DNA from: SAR202 cluster bacterium
Lineage (GTDB): Bacteria; Chloroflexota; Dehalococcoidia; Lucifugimonadales; OSU-TB39
Direction of reading: 5' to 3'
Assembly (NCBI GenBank): GCA_009392195.1
Contig: VFGY01000016.1
Coordinates: 123,025 to 187,024 of the forward strand
DNA length: 64,000 nt
The notes under the pieces were generated by a model. That model had not been told where the DNA came from and made no database searches. It saw nothing but the letters and a program-made list of their open reading frames with translations. A program made the translations under genes and the position numbers. Of this stretch, positions 33,632 through 41,532 are shown one piece after another (the stretch's first letter is position 1; each line of letters begins with the position of its first letter).

Positions 33632-34306
33632 ATGAGATTAATAATGGTTGGTTGTGAATATTCAGGTGTGAGAACTTTATCTCAGGCAATATTAGGCTGG
33701 AGTATGGAAAGTATGGGTGCCTTTTTGAATTTACCTGAAGAGTATCGCATACATGACCATTTCCGTATTCCTGAAATTGGACATCCACCTGCTTTATCCA
33801 AAGAAGAACATGCACAGATAAATAACTTAACTCCGAGATTGAAAGAGATGATACAGAGGTGGAATGTTTTTTATCATATTCCATGGGCACCAAATAGGAA
33901 TGACGTGATTTTTATCGGGCTATATTTTGAAGATAACGTTTATGGTCCACTGTATTTTGATTATATAAAAAATCTTGGACCAGATGACCCTATAATGCAG
34001 ACTAGAAATCAATTTGATAAATGGTTTGCTGAGAATTCGCCAGAAACAGTTTTGGTACATGTTAAATGTTCTCCTGAACAGATCAGGTATAGAAAAAAAG
34101 CCAACCCTCATGAAGAAGAATTGCTAAAGGATGAAGATGTTGAATATGTATTAGAAAGATTTGAACAGGAAGTTGGAAAATCAATAATCAAAAACAAAGT
34201 AGTATTAGATACAACCAATATTTCTGTAGAAGAATCATTAGATGAATTCAAAATAAAAATCGTTCCTTTTTTAACTGAAAATGATAAAAACCGTTTGAGA
34301 AATTAA
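33632..34306 (+). CDS. GCEY-type P-loop protein A, Walker A lysine missing
   Basis: A 224-residue protein of an unassigned P-loop kinase-like family with three members in this window. It starts MRLIMVGCEYSGVRTL: the glycine-rich loop is present but the Walker A lysine is Val 13. Other shared motifs are HDHFRIPE near residue 42, FYHIPW near 80, NVYGPLYFDY near 103, LVHVKCSPEQIRYRKK near 145, VEYVLERFEQ, and SIIKNKVVLDT near 190. The last resembles the C-terminal strand and turn of small-molecule or nucleotide kinases. The ATG at 33632 with GGAG is preferred over GTG at 33626. It is 15 bp upstream of copy B. It may be a non-catalytic partner. Confidence 0.7.
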   Translation: MRLIMVGCEYSGVRTLSQAILGWSMESMGAFLNLPEEYRIHDHFRIPEIGHPPALSKEEHAQINNLTPRLKEMIQRWNVFYHIPWAPNRNDVIFIGLYFEDNVYGPLYFDYIKNLGPDDPIMQTRNQFDKWFAENSPETVLVHVKCSPEQIRYRKKANPHEEELLKDEDVEYVLERFEQEVGKSIIKNKVVLDTTNISVEESLDEFKIKIVPFLTENDKNRLRN

Positions 34307-34321
34307 ATTAGGGGTTTAGAT

Positions 34322-34996
34322 ATGAAACTTATATTGATGGGTTGCGAATATGCTGGTAAAAGAACATTAGGTGTAGAGATATCTAAGTGGTGGCATAAAA
34401 AAAATAATACCGAATTTACGCCTCCACCTTCGATAGATTACCATGATCATTTCACGGTTCCATGGGTGGTTCACGCTATAGGACATGAATATCATAAAGA
34501 AGAATCTGAAAAGAAAATACTGGATTTGAATCCCGGGTTGTTGGAACATTTTCAAAGATACCAGACTGATTACCATATGCAAGATGGATTTGTTGCAGAA
34601 GGAGAAGATCATTGGTGTATAGATTGGTATTATTCCGATGCTGTGTATGCCCCTCTGTATTATGGTTTTGGTAGGCCAGGTGAATATGCTGACCGATGGG
34701 CAGGAGTGCATCATTATGAAGAAATTGTAATGAATAAAATGCCGGATATGATATTGGTTCATGTAAAGGCATCTTTGGACAAAATAAAAGAAAGAGTAAT
34801 TGCAGGAGAAAGTCTATTTCCTGAAAGACACGAAGGTAGCTTGATGAAACTACAGGATGTAGATTACATTCTAGCGAGATTTCAAACTTTATATGACCAA
34901 TCTATTATCAAAAACAAATTTGAAATCGATACTTCTTCCGATACTGTAAATGACAGTATTTCAGAATTTGTTAAAAATGTAGAACCAATATTATAA
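34322..34996 (+). CDS. GCEY-type P-loop protein B
   Basis: A 224-residue paralogue of protein A, starting MKLILMGCEYAGKRTL: G7, G12, Lys 13, Arg 14, Thr 15, a Walker A loop of the GKxT form seen in adenylate kinases (GKGT). Shared motifs: YHDHFTVPW near residue 40, YHMQDGF, AVYAPLYYGFG, ILVHVKASLDKIKERV near 142, VDYILARF and SIIKNKFEIDTS near 190. A Trp/His-rich middle (EDHWCIDWYY) is specific to this copy. AGGGG precedes the ATG. Probably co-transcribed with protein A. Substrate unknown; the fold suggests phosphotransfer to a small molecule. Confidence 0.7.
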   Translation: MKLILMGCEYAGKRTLGVEISKWWHKKNNTEFTPPPSIDYHDHFTVPWVVHAIGHEYHKEESEKKILDLNPGLLEHFQRYQTDYHMQDGFVAEGEDHWCIDWYYSDAVYAPLYYGFGRPGEYADRWAGVHHYEEIVMNKMPDMILVHVKASLDKIKERVIAGESLFPERHEGSLMKLQDVDYILARFQTLYDQSIIKNKFEIDTSSDTVNDSISEFVKNVEPIL

Positions 34997-35055
34997 AGAG
35001 TTTCTATGGCTATTCTTACTTGGAGTTAGGGTTCCCACATACTAAAACATTTGAT

Positions 35056-35811
35056 TTATAGTTCAATATACTTATGGTTGAAGTTATTACCATCTACTTC
35101 TATTAATCTTATTCCTGAACCTTCTTCTCCAAGTGAAAAAGTTATTGGTCCTGAAGTTATCAAGTTTGTACTGTTATAGTTTGTGATATTGTTTGCATGC
35201 CAATGTCCAGTAAATACTCCGCTTACTTTGTAATCATCAAGCAATTTCAGAAATTTAGACCTTTGGCTTTTTGGTAACACCATGTGGCTATCTTCCTCTT
35301 TTGGGTCATTCCCAAAAAGTGGATGGTGCATGAATATTAATTGATGTACAACTTTGCTTTGTTTTCCTATTTCTAACTGTTGCTCTAAAAATGTGATTTG
35401 TTTTGCATCTTCATTTGGTACATTAGACCAATCAAATAAAACACAGCTATTCAAAATTATAAATTGTGATTCCTTATGATTAAAACTGTAATAATCTTTG
35501 CCAAATCGTTTGTTATAGCGTTCTATATCTTCAAATTCAGGACTGTTTGTTAAATCTGCATTGCCTGGAGCAAAGTAATAATCGCAATTTAACTGACTGT
35601 ACATGTCCTTCACGATATCTGCATGACTTGATTCTAGTCTGTCCTGCATTAAGTCTCCCGTTGTTATAACAAAATCTGGGGCAATCTCATTTGTGATTGA
35701 AATAGCTTTGGATAAATTTGCTACTTCATAAGCAATACCTTCGGTACCGGGGTGTCTAGAAGCGTAAAAACCTAATTGTGGATCGGACATTTGTACAAAT
35801 TTAAAAGACAT
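35056..35811 (-). CDS. Calcineurin-like metallophosphoesterase
   Basis: A 251-residue protein with the complete metallophosphoesterase ligand series: FVQMSDPQLGF (Asp, Gln in place of the usual His) at residues 5-15, VITTGDLMQDR near 47, FAPGNADL near 78, IFMHHPLFG near 150 and GVFTGHWHAN near 193. The metal centre is therefore essentially intact. No signal peptide. It resembles the Cpped1/Icc-like branch that hydrolyses phosphomonoesters or diesters. It lies 26 bp downstream of an MFS exporter gene on the same strand. Confidence 0.88.
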   Translation of the reverse strand: MSFKFVQMSDPQLGFYASRHPGTEGIAYEVANLSKAISITNEIAPDFVITTGDLMQDRLESSHADIVKDMYSQLNCDYYFAPGNADLTNSPEFEDIERYNKRFGKDYYSFNHKESQFIILNSCVLFDWSNVPNEDAKQITFLEQQLEIGKQSKVVHQLIFMHHPLFGNDPKEEDSHMVLPKSQRSKFLKLLDDYKVSGVFTGHWHANNITNYNSTNLITSGPITFSLGEEGSGIRLIEVDGNNFNHKYIEL

Positions 35812-35837
35812 GTTAAAACCTCTATGTTTATTAATAC

Positions 35838-37205
35838 TTAATCTATTTTTGTGAAAGTTGGTTTATATAACCAGAATACTGAAGTACAAACTACTAGCAA
35901 GATCCCACTTAACCCTAAAGATAAAGGTGTACTACCTGTAGTTGTAGCAATTATACCAAATGGAACAGCACTTAAGGGCATTATGCCCCACATCATCATA
36001 GATATGCTCATTACTCTTCCCCGCATGTCATGACTTGTATAAGTTTGAAGTAGGGTAGTATTTAGAGCTAAAAATATTCCGCTTAAAGCACCAAGTAAAA
36101 TTAACATTGATAACGCTGATGGCATAGTGTTTGTATAAGCGAAAATCGAAAGAATTAACCCCCATACTAAACATATGATTAACATCACTCGGCCACGCTT
36201 TTTTAGTGTTAATGCAGCTAAAATAAGGCTGCCTATAACTGCTCCGATTCCCTGTGCTCCATTTAACCAACCTAACCCTTCTGGGCCAATATCTAGAACT
36301 TCTTTTCCCCATGCCGGTAGTAATGGCCACAAAGAAAAACCGAATAATACTGGTATAAATGTCATTATTAGCATTGCAGGTAAAACTTGATGTCCTGCAA
36401 TATATGAAAAAGTAGCCTTGAAATCTTCAGACATTTTGGTTGGTTGTTTAGTAGAAGGCTTCTTTTGTACATTTATTACCGAAATAGATAATAATGCTGC
36501 AGCATAAGAAGTAGCAACTACGAGGAATGCCCCATGTGTTTCGATCCATGCTATTAGGAACCCAGCCATTATTGGTCCTATTATCCGTGTGAAATTTCGT
36601 GCAGCACTTATAGTTGATATGGCATTCATCAAGTTACGGTCTGGGATTACGTCAGATATCATTGCCTGTTGTGATGGCATGGTAAATGCCATCATAGCTC
36701 CTTGTCCCATGCCTAGTACTATTAGATGCCAATATTCGATAAGTTCAAAATAATCTAATGAAGCAACTGTTAAAGCCATAATGACATTTCCAGATATTGA
36801 AAGCATAATTAAAAGTTTTCTTGATATCCTATCTGCTAGTAAGCCTCCAATAAATGAAGTCAATATTATTGGGAGAGAAAATGACATCAGAGCGATAACT
36901 AAGGCTAAAGGAGCAAAATCTGGGTCTACTATTGTAGTAAATATTATGTTGAATTCAGGTAGTTCCAAAACCAACCAAGAGCGGATAGTCATATGAGTGT
37001 TCATAGCTAGGAATGAAAAGGTGTTTGATAACCATAACCATTGGAACTGTTTGTTTGATAAAGAGCTTGTAAATTGATCTAATGAAAAGCCTGTAGATTT
37101 AGAATTAGGTTCAGAATCAGTAGTCGACTTCCCACAATTAGGGCATCTGTTCAGTTCAGTTTTGTTAAACTGAGTTTGGCATTCTATACAGTTGGATTCA
37201 ATCAT
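35838..37205 (-). CDS. MFS exporter with N-terminal zinc ribbon
   Basis: A 455-residue major facilitator of the EntS-like (MFS_3) group with about 12 helices. The loop GLLADRISRKLLIM near residue 122 is the helix 2-3 motif, and DMRGRVMSISMMMWG near 390 is its second-half counterpart. Unusually the first 26 residues form a zinc ribbon: CIEC (Cys 6, 9) and CPNC (Cys 21, 24), followed by a Ser-rich linker before the first helix. The role of the ribbon is unknown. Substrates in this group include siderophores and drugs. Followed by a metallophosphoesterase. Confidence 0.88.
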   Translation of the reverse strand: MIESNCIECQTQFNKTELNRCPNCGKSTTDSEPNSKSTGFSLDQFTSSLSNKQFQWLWLSNTFSFLAMNTHMTIRSWLVLELPEFNIIFTTIVDPDFAPLALVIALMSFSLPIILTSFIGGLLADRISRKLLIMLSISGNVIMALTVASLDYFELIEYWHLIVLGMGQGAMMAFTMPSQQAMISDVIPDRNLMNAISTISAARNFTRIIGPIMAGFLIAWIETHGAFLVVATSYAAALLSISVINVQKKPSTKQPTKMSEDFKATFSYIAGHQVLPAMLIMTFIPVLFGFSLWPLLPAWGKEVLDIGPEGLGWLNGAQGIGAVIGSLILAALTLKKRGRVMLIICLVWGLILSIFAYTNTMPSALSMLILLGALSGIFLALNTTLLQTYTSHDMRGRVMSISMMMWGIMPLSAVPFGIIATTTGSTPLSLGLSGILLVVCTSVFWLYKPTFTKID

Positions 37206-37231
37206 GTGAAATACAGCTATAAATCAGGGAA

Positions 37232-38032
37232 TTAAGTAAATTCAATAGATGCTTTTCCTAGTTCGTCGATTTCGATTTCTACAAGGTCCCCTTTGTTTAC
37301 CCATTTTGTTTCAACAATGCTCCCCAGTAATACGAACTGACCTGAACTGAGTGGAGTTCCTGCGGTCACATTTAAATTAGCTAACCAGGCAAGAGCTTTA
37401 AATGGGTTACCCATGATGTCTTTGCCTGTACCTGACCCAACTATTTTATTGTTTATTTTCATATAACCATTAATTGAATTCAAATTAATGTCAGTGATTT
37501 TATTTCTATTTCCCAAAACGCATCCAGCACCGAAAAAATTATCAGCAATAAGTGTAGGCGTACTTACGTTATGGTAATTATCCCACCTGTCATCTACGAT
37601 TTCTATCGCAGCCATTACCGAATCTACGTAGTCAACCACAGACGCTTCGGTGTAAAGCCCATTGTTTTTATTCATGTCTTTGCTTAAGGAAACAGCAATT
37701 TCACATTCGACACCTGGATATTGGTAATCATTATGTTTGGTTTGACCAAAATTCTTTTGAACTGTGGACTCAAATATTACTCCAGCACATGGGTTGTGGA
37801 TGTTTAGGTATTTTTGCATGACTGGAGTAGTACATCCTATTTTATATCCAACTTGGTCTCCGTATCCTTTTTGACCCAAGTGGTTTTTGACAAGGTTTTG
37901 AATCAAGTAAGATTCATTTTCCTCGGTTGGCCTGTAATCTTTTTTAATTTCGCCTAATTTCGTTTTATTGATGCGAGCAGAACTTATAATCGAAGCGGCT
38001 GCCTCAAGGTTTAATTGTTTTTTACCACCCAA
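37232..38032 (-). CDS. 2-keto-4-pentenoate hydratase-like (FAH family) protein
   Basis: A 266-residue protein of the fumarylacetoacetate hydrolase / 2-oxopent-4-enoate hydratase family. Visible are YLIQNLVKNHLGQKGYGDQVGYKIGCT in parts near residue 41, GVECEIAVSL near 105 (metal Glu), AAIEIVDDRW near 140 and NPFKALAWLANLN near 208, typical of MhpD/HpaH-type hydratases or 4-oxalocrotonate decarboxylases. The start is TTG at 38032 with AGGA 7 bp ahead and it overlaps the upstream gamma-glutamyltransferase gene by 11 bp. The pairing suggests a catabolic operon, with the exact acid substrate unknown. Confidence 0.85.
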   Translation of the reverse strand: MGGKKQLNLEAAASIISSARINKTKLGEIKKDYRPTEENESYLIQNLVKNHLGQKGYGDQVGYKIGCTTPVMQKYLNIHNPCAGVIFESTVQKNFGQTKHNDYQYPGVECEIAVSLSKDMNKNNGLYTEASVVDYVDSVMAAIEIVDDRWDNYHNVSTPTLIADNFFGAGCVLGNRNKITDINLNSINGYMKINNKIVGSGTGKDIMGNPFKALAWLANLNVTAGTPLSSGQFVLLGSIVETKWVNKGDLVEIEIDELGKASIEFT

Positions 38033-39824
38033 TACAATATCCTATTATTCCCTTTGCGGCTGATGCTCCAGAAATCAGATTTCTTTTTGTGTCGATTGTT
38101 ATTCCCATAACTTTTCCGTGGGCCCATGCATCTGTTCTATTTATTATATGTCCTTTTTCTTCAAGTTTTTTGATTGTTTCTGCGGGTATATCATTTTCTG
38201 CCGATAATTGACCAGGGAAAGCTTCTCTTGGATAAAAAGATGAAGGGAAATGTATGCTATGAACGGTTGCAGCGTCTAATGCTTCCTGTAGATTCATTCC
38301 AAATTCGTAATAATTTAAGAAAAACTGTAAAGTCCATTGATCTTGGGAATCGCCGCCAGGAGTTCCAAAAACCATTTCCGGTTTTCCGTTTCTGGTTACC
38401 ATTGAAGGGGTTAAGGTAGCTCTAGGTCTTTTACGCGATTCCAAGGCGTTGGGTCTCAAGGGGTTTAAATAGAACATTTGGCCTCTGGTTCCCATTGGGA
38501 ACCCAAGTCCTTTCACTACTGGTGAAGTACCTAGCCATCCTCCGCTCGGTGTTGCTGCTACCATATTCCCATATTGGTCTATAGCATCTAAGTGTGTAGT
38601 ATCACCTGTATGTGAGTGTCCCAATCCTAAATCTTTGGTAGGACGTTTTTCTATTCCCAAAGCATATCTGTTGTTGTCCTGTACTGTATCAGATATATAT
38701 TCAGGGATTTTGCCGTTTGTAAGGGCTCCTGCTTTGAGTTCCATTGAAGCTTTTTGATTTATGAGTGAACTTCGTTGCTTGTTATATGAATCAGATAACA
38801 AATAATCAAATGGAACATCATCAAATTTAGGGTCACCATAATATGCTTCTCGGTCAGCAAACGCTAATTTAGCTGATTCAATTAAGGTATGTAAATATTC
38901 TGTAGAATTATGACCCATTGATTTAAGGTCGTAATTCTGCAAAATAGCCAATTGCTGTAGAAATACGGGCCCTTGTGTCCAAGATGAGCATTTTAGAACA
39001 TCTATGCCTTTGTAATTATATTGCAATGGTTCATCTATTTCTGCACTCCATTCTGACAAATCTTTATCTGAAAGCAATCCTGTGTGGCTTAACCCACTTG
39101 CATCTTCTACCGGATTGTTTGAGATAAAATCAAGCATGGCTTCAGCTATTGGACCTTTATAGAAAGCGTTACATCCCGCTTCGATTCCTGCTATGCGTCC
39201 TTTATTTATGTTACTTTTTTCTTCGCTTACTATTAGTTTAAGCATGTTTGCAAAATCGCTGTTGACCAATAGATCTCCTATATCTGGAGCTTCACCTTTT
39301 GGAAGGTATATTTCTCCTGTAGTAGGGTACAAATTCAGATATTTGTGTTTTCCATTAATTAGCGTGTCTCTTAAACTTGCGTACATGGGATAGCCGTATT
39401 CAGCTAACTCAATTGCAGGGGCTAGAATATCTGCAAAACCTAAGGTGCCGAATCTAGCTAACGCCAACCCCCAAGTACTAATAGGAGCTGGAACAGTTAT
39501 CGGTAGATATCCGTCTCCGGGTATAAGGTCGATTCCATTATTCTTGCACCATTCTATAGTAAACGCTTCGGGACTCCATCCTACACCGCTAATGGCATAA
39601 GATTTTTGTTCTTTTGCGGAATAGATTAAAGTTGGGACTTCACCTGCAATACCGCAACTTTGAGGTTCTAATAAATTAACACATATACTCATTGCAGCTG
39701 CAGCATCAATAGCGTTACCACCTTTTTCCATTATGCGGTGACCGGCAGTGGCAGCAAGGTAATGCCCTGCAGTTACAACTCCTTTCCTTCCCATTATTAC
39801 AGGTCTCGTTGTAAATTTCGGCAT
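38022..39824 (-). CDS. ggt: Gamma-glutamyltransferase family protein
   Basis: A 600-residue Ntn-hydrolase of the gamma-glutamyltranspeptidase family. The expected self-cleavage threonine lies in HTGDTTHLDAIDQYGNMVA near residue 405, with the downstream NDIPAETIKKLEEKGH region and GTPGGDSQDQWTLQ near 500 (usual GSPGG). The N-terminal part has GGNAIDAAAAMSICVNLLEP near 35. There is no signal peptide, unlike periplasmic glutathione-cleaving enzymes, so this may be a cytoplasmic amidase/transferase as in the cephalosporin-acylase-like or PatC-like branch. GGAG precedes the ATG. The downstream hydratase gene overlaps it. Confidence 0.9.
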   Translation of the reverse strand: MPKFTTRPVIMGRKGVVTAGHYLAATAGHRIMEKGGNAIDAAAAMSICVNLLEPQSCGIAGEVPTLIYSAKEQKSYAISGVGWSPEAFTIEWCKNNGIDLIPGDGYLPITVPAPISTWGLALARFGTLGFADILAPAIELAEYGYPMYASLRDTLINGKHKYLNLYPTTGEIYLPKGEAPDIGDLLVNSDFANMLKLIVSEEKSNINKGRIAGIEAGCNAFYKGPIAEAMLDFISNNPVEDASGLSHTGLLSDKDLSEWSAEIDEPLQYNYKGIDVLKCSSWTQGPVFLQQLAILQNYDLKSMGHNSTEYLHTLIESAKLAFADREAYYGDPKFDDVPFDYLLSDSYNKQRSSLINQKASMELKAGALTNGKIPEYISDTVQDNNRYALGIEKRPTKDLGLGHSHTGDTTHLDAIDQYGNMVAATPSGGWLGTSPVVKGLGFPMGTRGQMFYLNPLRPNALESRKRPRATLTPSMVTRNGKPEMVFGTPGGDSQDQWTLQFFLNYYEFGMNLQEALDAATVHSIHFPSSFYPREAFPGQLSAENDIPAETIKKLEEKGHIINRTDAWAHGKVMGITIDTKRNLISGASAAKGIIGYCIGW

Positions 39825-39903
39825 ATTAATTTCTCCAGTTAAATTAGTTTGTTTGATTTAAATCATCTGTGTATATCAACTCGAATCAGCAATTTCTACG
39901 AGT

Positions 39904-39929
39904 ATTGGGTTTAATTGTGTTAACCCAAT
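39904..39929. repeat. Inverted repeat between ggt and the SDR gene
   Basis: ATTGGGTT (39904-39911) and AACCCAAT (39922-39929) form a perfect 8-bp stem with a 10-nt loop. No T-run follows in either direction, so an operator or leader hairpin is more likely than a terminator. Confidence 0.45.
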
Positions 39930-39936
39930 CGCAGAT

Positions 39937-39953
39937 GCTTTAATGATTAAAGC
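39937..39953. repeat. 17-bp perfect palindrome, candidate operator
   Basis: GCTTTAATGATTAAAGC is a perfect 8-1-8 palindrome, 7 bp from the previous inverted repeat, in the 219-bp divergent region between ggt (minus) and an SDR (plus). Its symmetry and position suit a dimeric repressor such as a GntR or LacI-type protein; no such gene is adjacent. Confidence 0.5.
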
Positions 39954-40043
39954 GTTACACAATGTGAACTGATAATATCATTACTTTATCCTTGAGTATA
40001 TAAGGAATCATTGACCGCTAGTAACTTAATGGAGGTACATCAA

Positions 40044-40835
40044 TTGGAAATACAAAACCTTTTTGACTTAAATGGTAAAGTTGCGATAATTACAGGAGGA
40101 GCAACTCATCTTGGTTTTGCAATGGCTTCTGCCTTAGGAGAATTAGGGGCAAATATTGTTATCGCTAGTAGAAGACGTGATCTTTGCGTTAAGCGCTCAA
40201 ACGAATTGAAGTCAAAAGGCATAAACAGTTTAGGTATTGGCTGCGATGTAACTGACCCAATTCAAGTTGATCAGTTGGTTGATCAAACAGTTAGTGAATA
40301 TGGTAGATTAGATGTCATGGTATGTAATGCAGGAGGAGCAGTCAAACCTGCTACTTTCGTTCCTAATGGAGATATAGAAGAATTTGTTTCAACAATGGAA
40401 TTGAATGTTAATGGTACTTACCTTTCAGCTAATTCGGCAGCCAAAATCATGGTGAATCAGCGCTCCGGTTCAATAATAACTATAGGCTCTATACATGGTA
40501 GTCTCACTAATGACAAAAGATTTTACGATGGTACTGGATTTCACAGAGGTGGTGCTTCATATCAAACAGCTAAAGCAGGAATTATTAACTTTACTAGATA
40601 TTTGGCTATGGAATTAGGAGAATTTGGAGTAAATGCTAATTGCATTAGTCCAGGAATGATACCAAAGCCAGATGCTGATGTGAAAATGCTAGATAAATGT
40701 ATGAATTCAACAGCCTTAAGAAGAAGAGGACTACCGTCTGATTTAAAAGGTGTAGTAGCTTTATTAGCTTCTGAAGCGGGTTCTTGGATTACAGGGCAGA
40801 ATTTTATAGTTGATGGTGGATTTACAATATGGTAG
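40044..40835 (+). CDS. SDR family oxidoreductase
   Basis: A classical short-chain dehydrogenase, 263 residues. Cofactor loop ITGGATHLGFAMA near residue 16 (a variant of TGxxxGxG), IASRR near 41, CNAGGA near 93, catalytic ITIGSIHGS (Ser) near 146 and YQTAKAG (Tyr-x3-Lys) near 172; NCISPGMIPKP near 205; closing FIVDGGFTIW. I place the start at the TTG at 40044 because GGAGG lies 8 bp before it; a TTG at 40011 or ATG at 40029 would add residues, with GGAGG then inside the gene. Substrate unknown. A GCEY P-loop gene follows after 46 bp. Confidence 0.9.
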   Translation: MEIQNLFDLNGKVAIITGGATHLGFAMASALGELGANIVIASRRRDLCVKRSNELKSKGINSLGIGCDVTDPIQVDQLVDQTVSEYGRLDVMVCNAGGAVKPATFVPNGDIEEFVSTMELNVNGTYLSANSAAKIMVNQRSGSIITIGSIHGSLTNDKRFYDGTGFHRGGASYQTAKAGIINFTRYLAMELGEFGVNANCISPGMIPKPDADVKMLDKCMNSTALRRRGLPSDLKGVVALLASEAGSWITGQNFIVDGGFTIW

Positions 40836-40881
40836 TTTAACCCTGAAGTTTTGATTGATGCTTTATAGGAGATAATAAGAT

Positions 40882-41508
40882 ATGCGATTAATTTTGATTG
40901 GTTGCGAATATGTAGGAAAGACCACTCTTGCAAATAGCTTAAGAGATTGGGGTTATCCGTTAGGAAAAAGGTTTCATATGGATGACGGAGATTTTACGAT
41001 TCCTGATTATCATCATTTATCCCCGGAAGATCAGGAGTCTATGTGGAATTTGTCCTCAGTTTTAAAAGAACGGTTCCAGCGTATGGTGATTTTCTACCAT
41101 CTTGATATTTTAGAAAGGTATGACGATTGTATTCTAGGAGGATTTCATATTGAAGAGAAAATATATGGTCCTAGGTATTATCACCCAGAAAGTGAAGTTA
41201 CTTACCACAGGTACATAGAAACAAAATTTCCTTCATCAACTATATTGGTAAACATGAAAGCTGATTCTAAAGTAATTGAACAGAGGATGAAATCAGATCC
41301 TCATCCGTATCAACTAGTTCAACCAAACGAAATTGATGAAATACAAGATGAGTTTTTGTATGAATTTAATCAAGCTAATATAAAACGTAAAATGGAGTTT
41401 GATACATCTGACTTAAAACCAGATACGATTTTAGATGCTTTCCTTAGTGCGGTAAGACCTGTTTTAACTGGGAGAGATTTAACTTTTGTTGATGCTTTAA
41501 AAAAATAG
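40882..41508 (+). CDS. GCEY-type P-loop protein C, intact Walker A
   Basis: A 208-residue member of the GCEY family with a canonical Walker A: MRLILIGCEYVGKTTLANSL, G7 to K13-T14-T15. Shared motifs: GDFTIPDYHH near residue 37, VIFYHLD near 71, KIYGPRYYHP near 94, ILVNMKADSKVIEQRMK near 122, and MEFDTSDLKPDTILDAF near 170. The ending IDT/FDTS followed by a helix is the pattern of small kinases such as adenylylsulfate or shikimate kinase relatives. TAGGAG precedes the ATG. Lies after an SDR, not near the other two copies. Substrate unknown. Confidence 0.75.
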   Translation: MRLILIGCEYVGKTTLANSLRDWGYPLGKRFHMDDGDFTIPDYHHLSPEDQESMWNLSSVLKERFQRMVIFYHLDILERYDDCILGGFHIEEKIYGPRYYHPESEVTYHRYIETKFPSSTILVNMKADSKVIEQRMKSDPHPYQLVQPNEIDEIQDEFLYEFNQANIKRKMEFDTSDLKPDTILDAFLSAVRPVLTGRDLTFVDALKK

Positions 41509-41532
41509 TAATTCCGATAACTCTAGTGCTAG

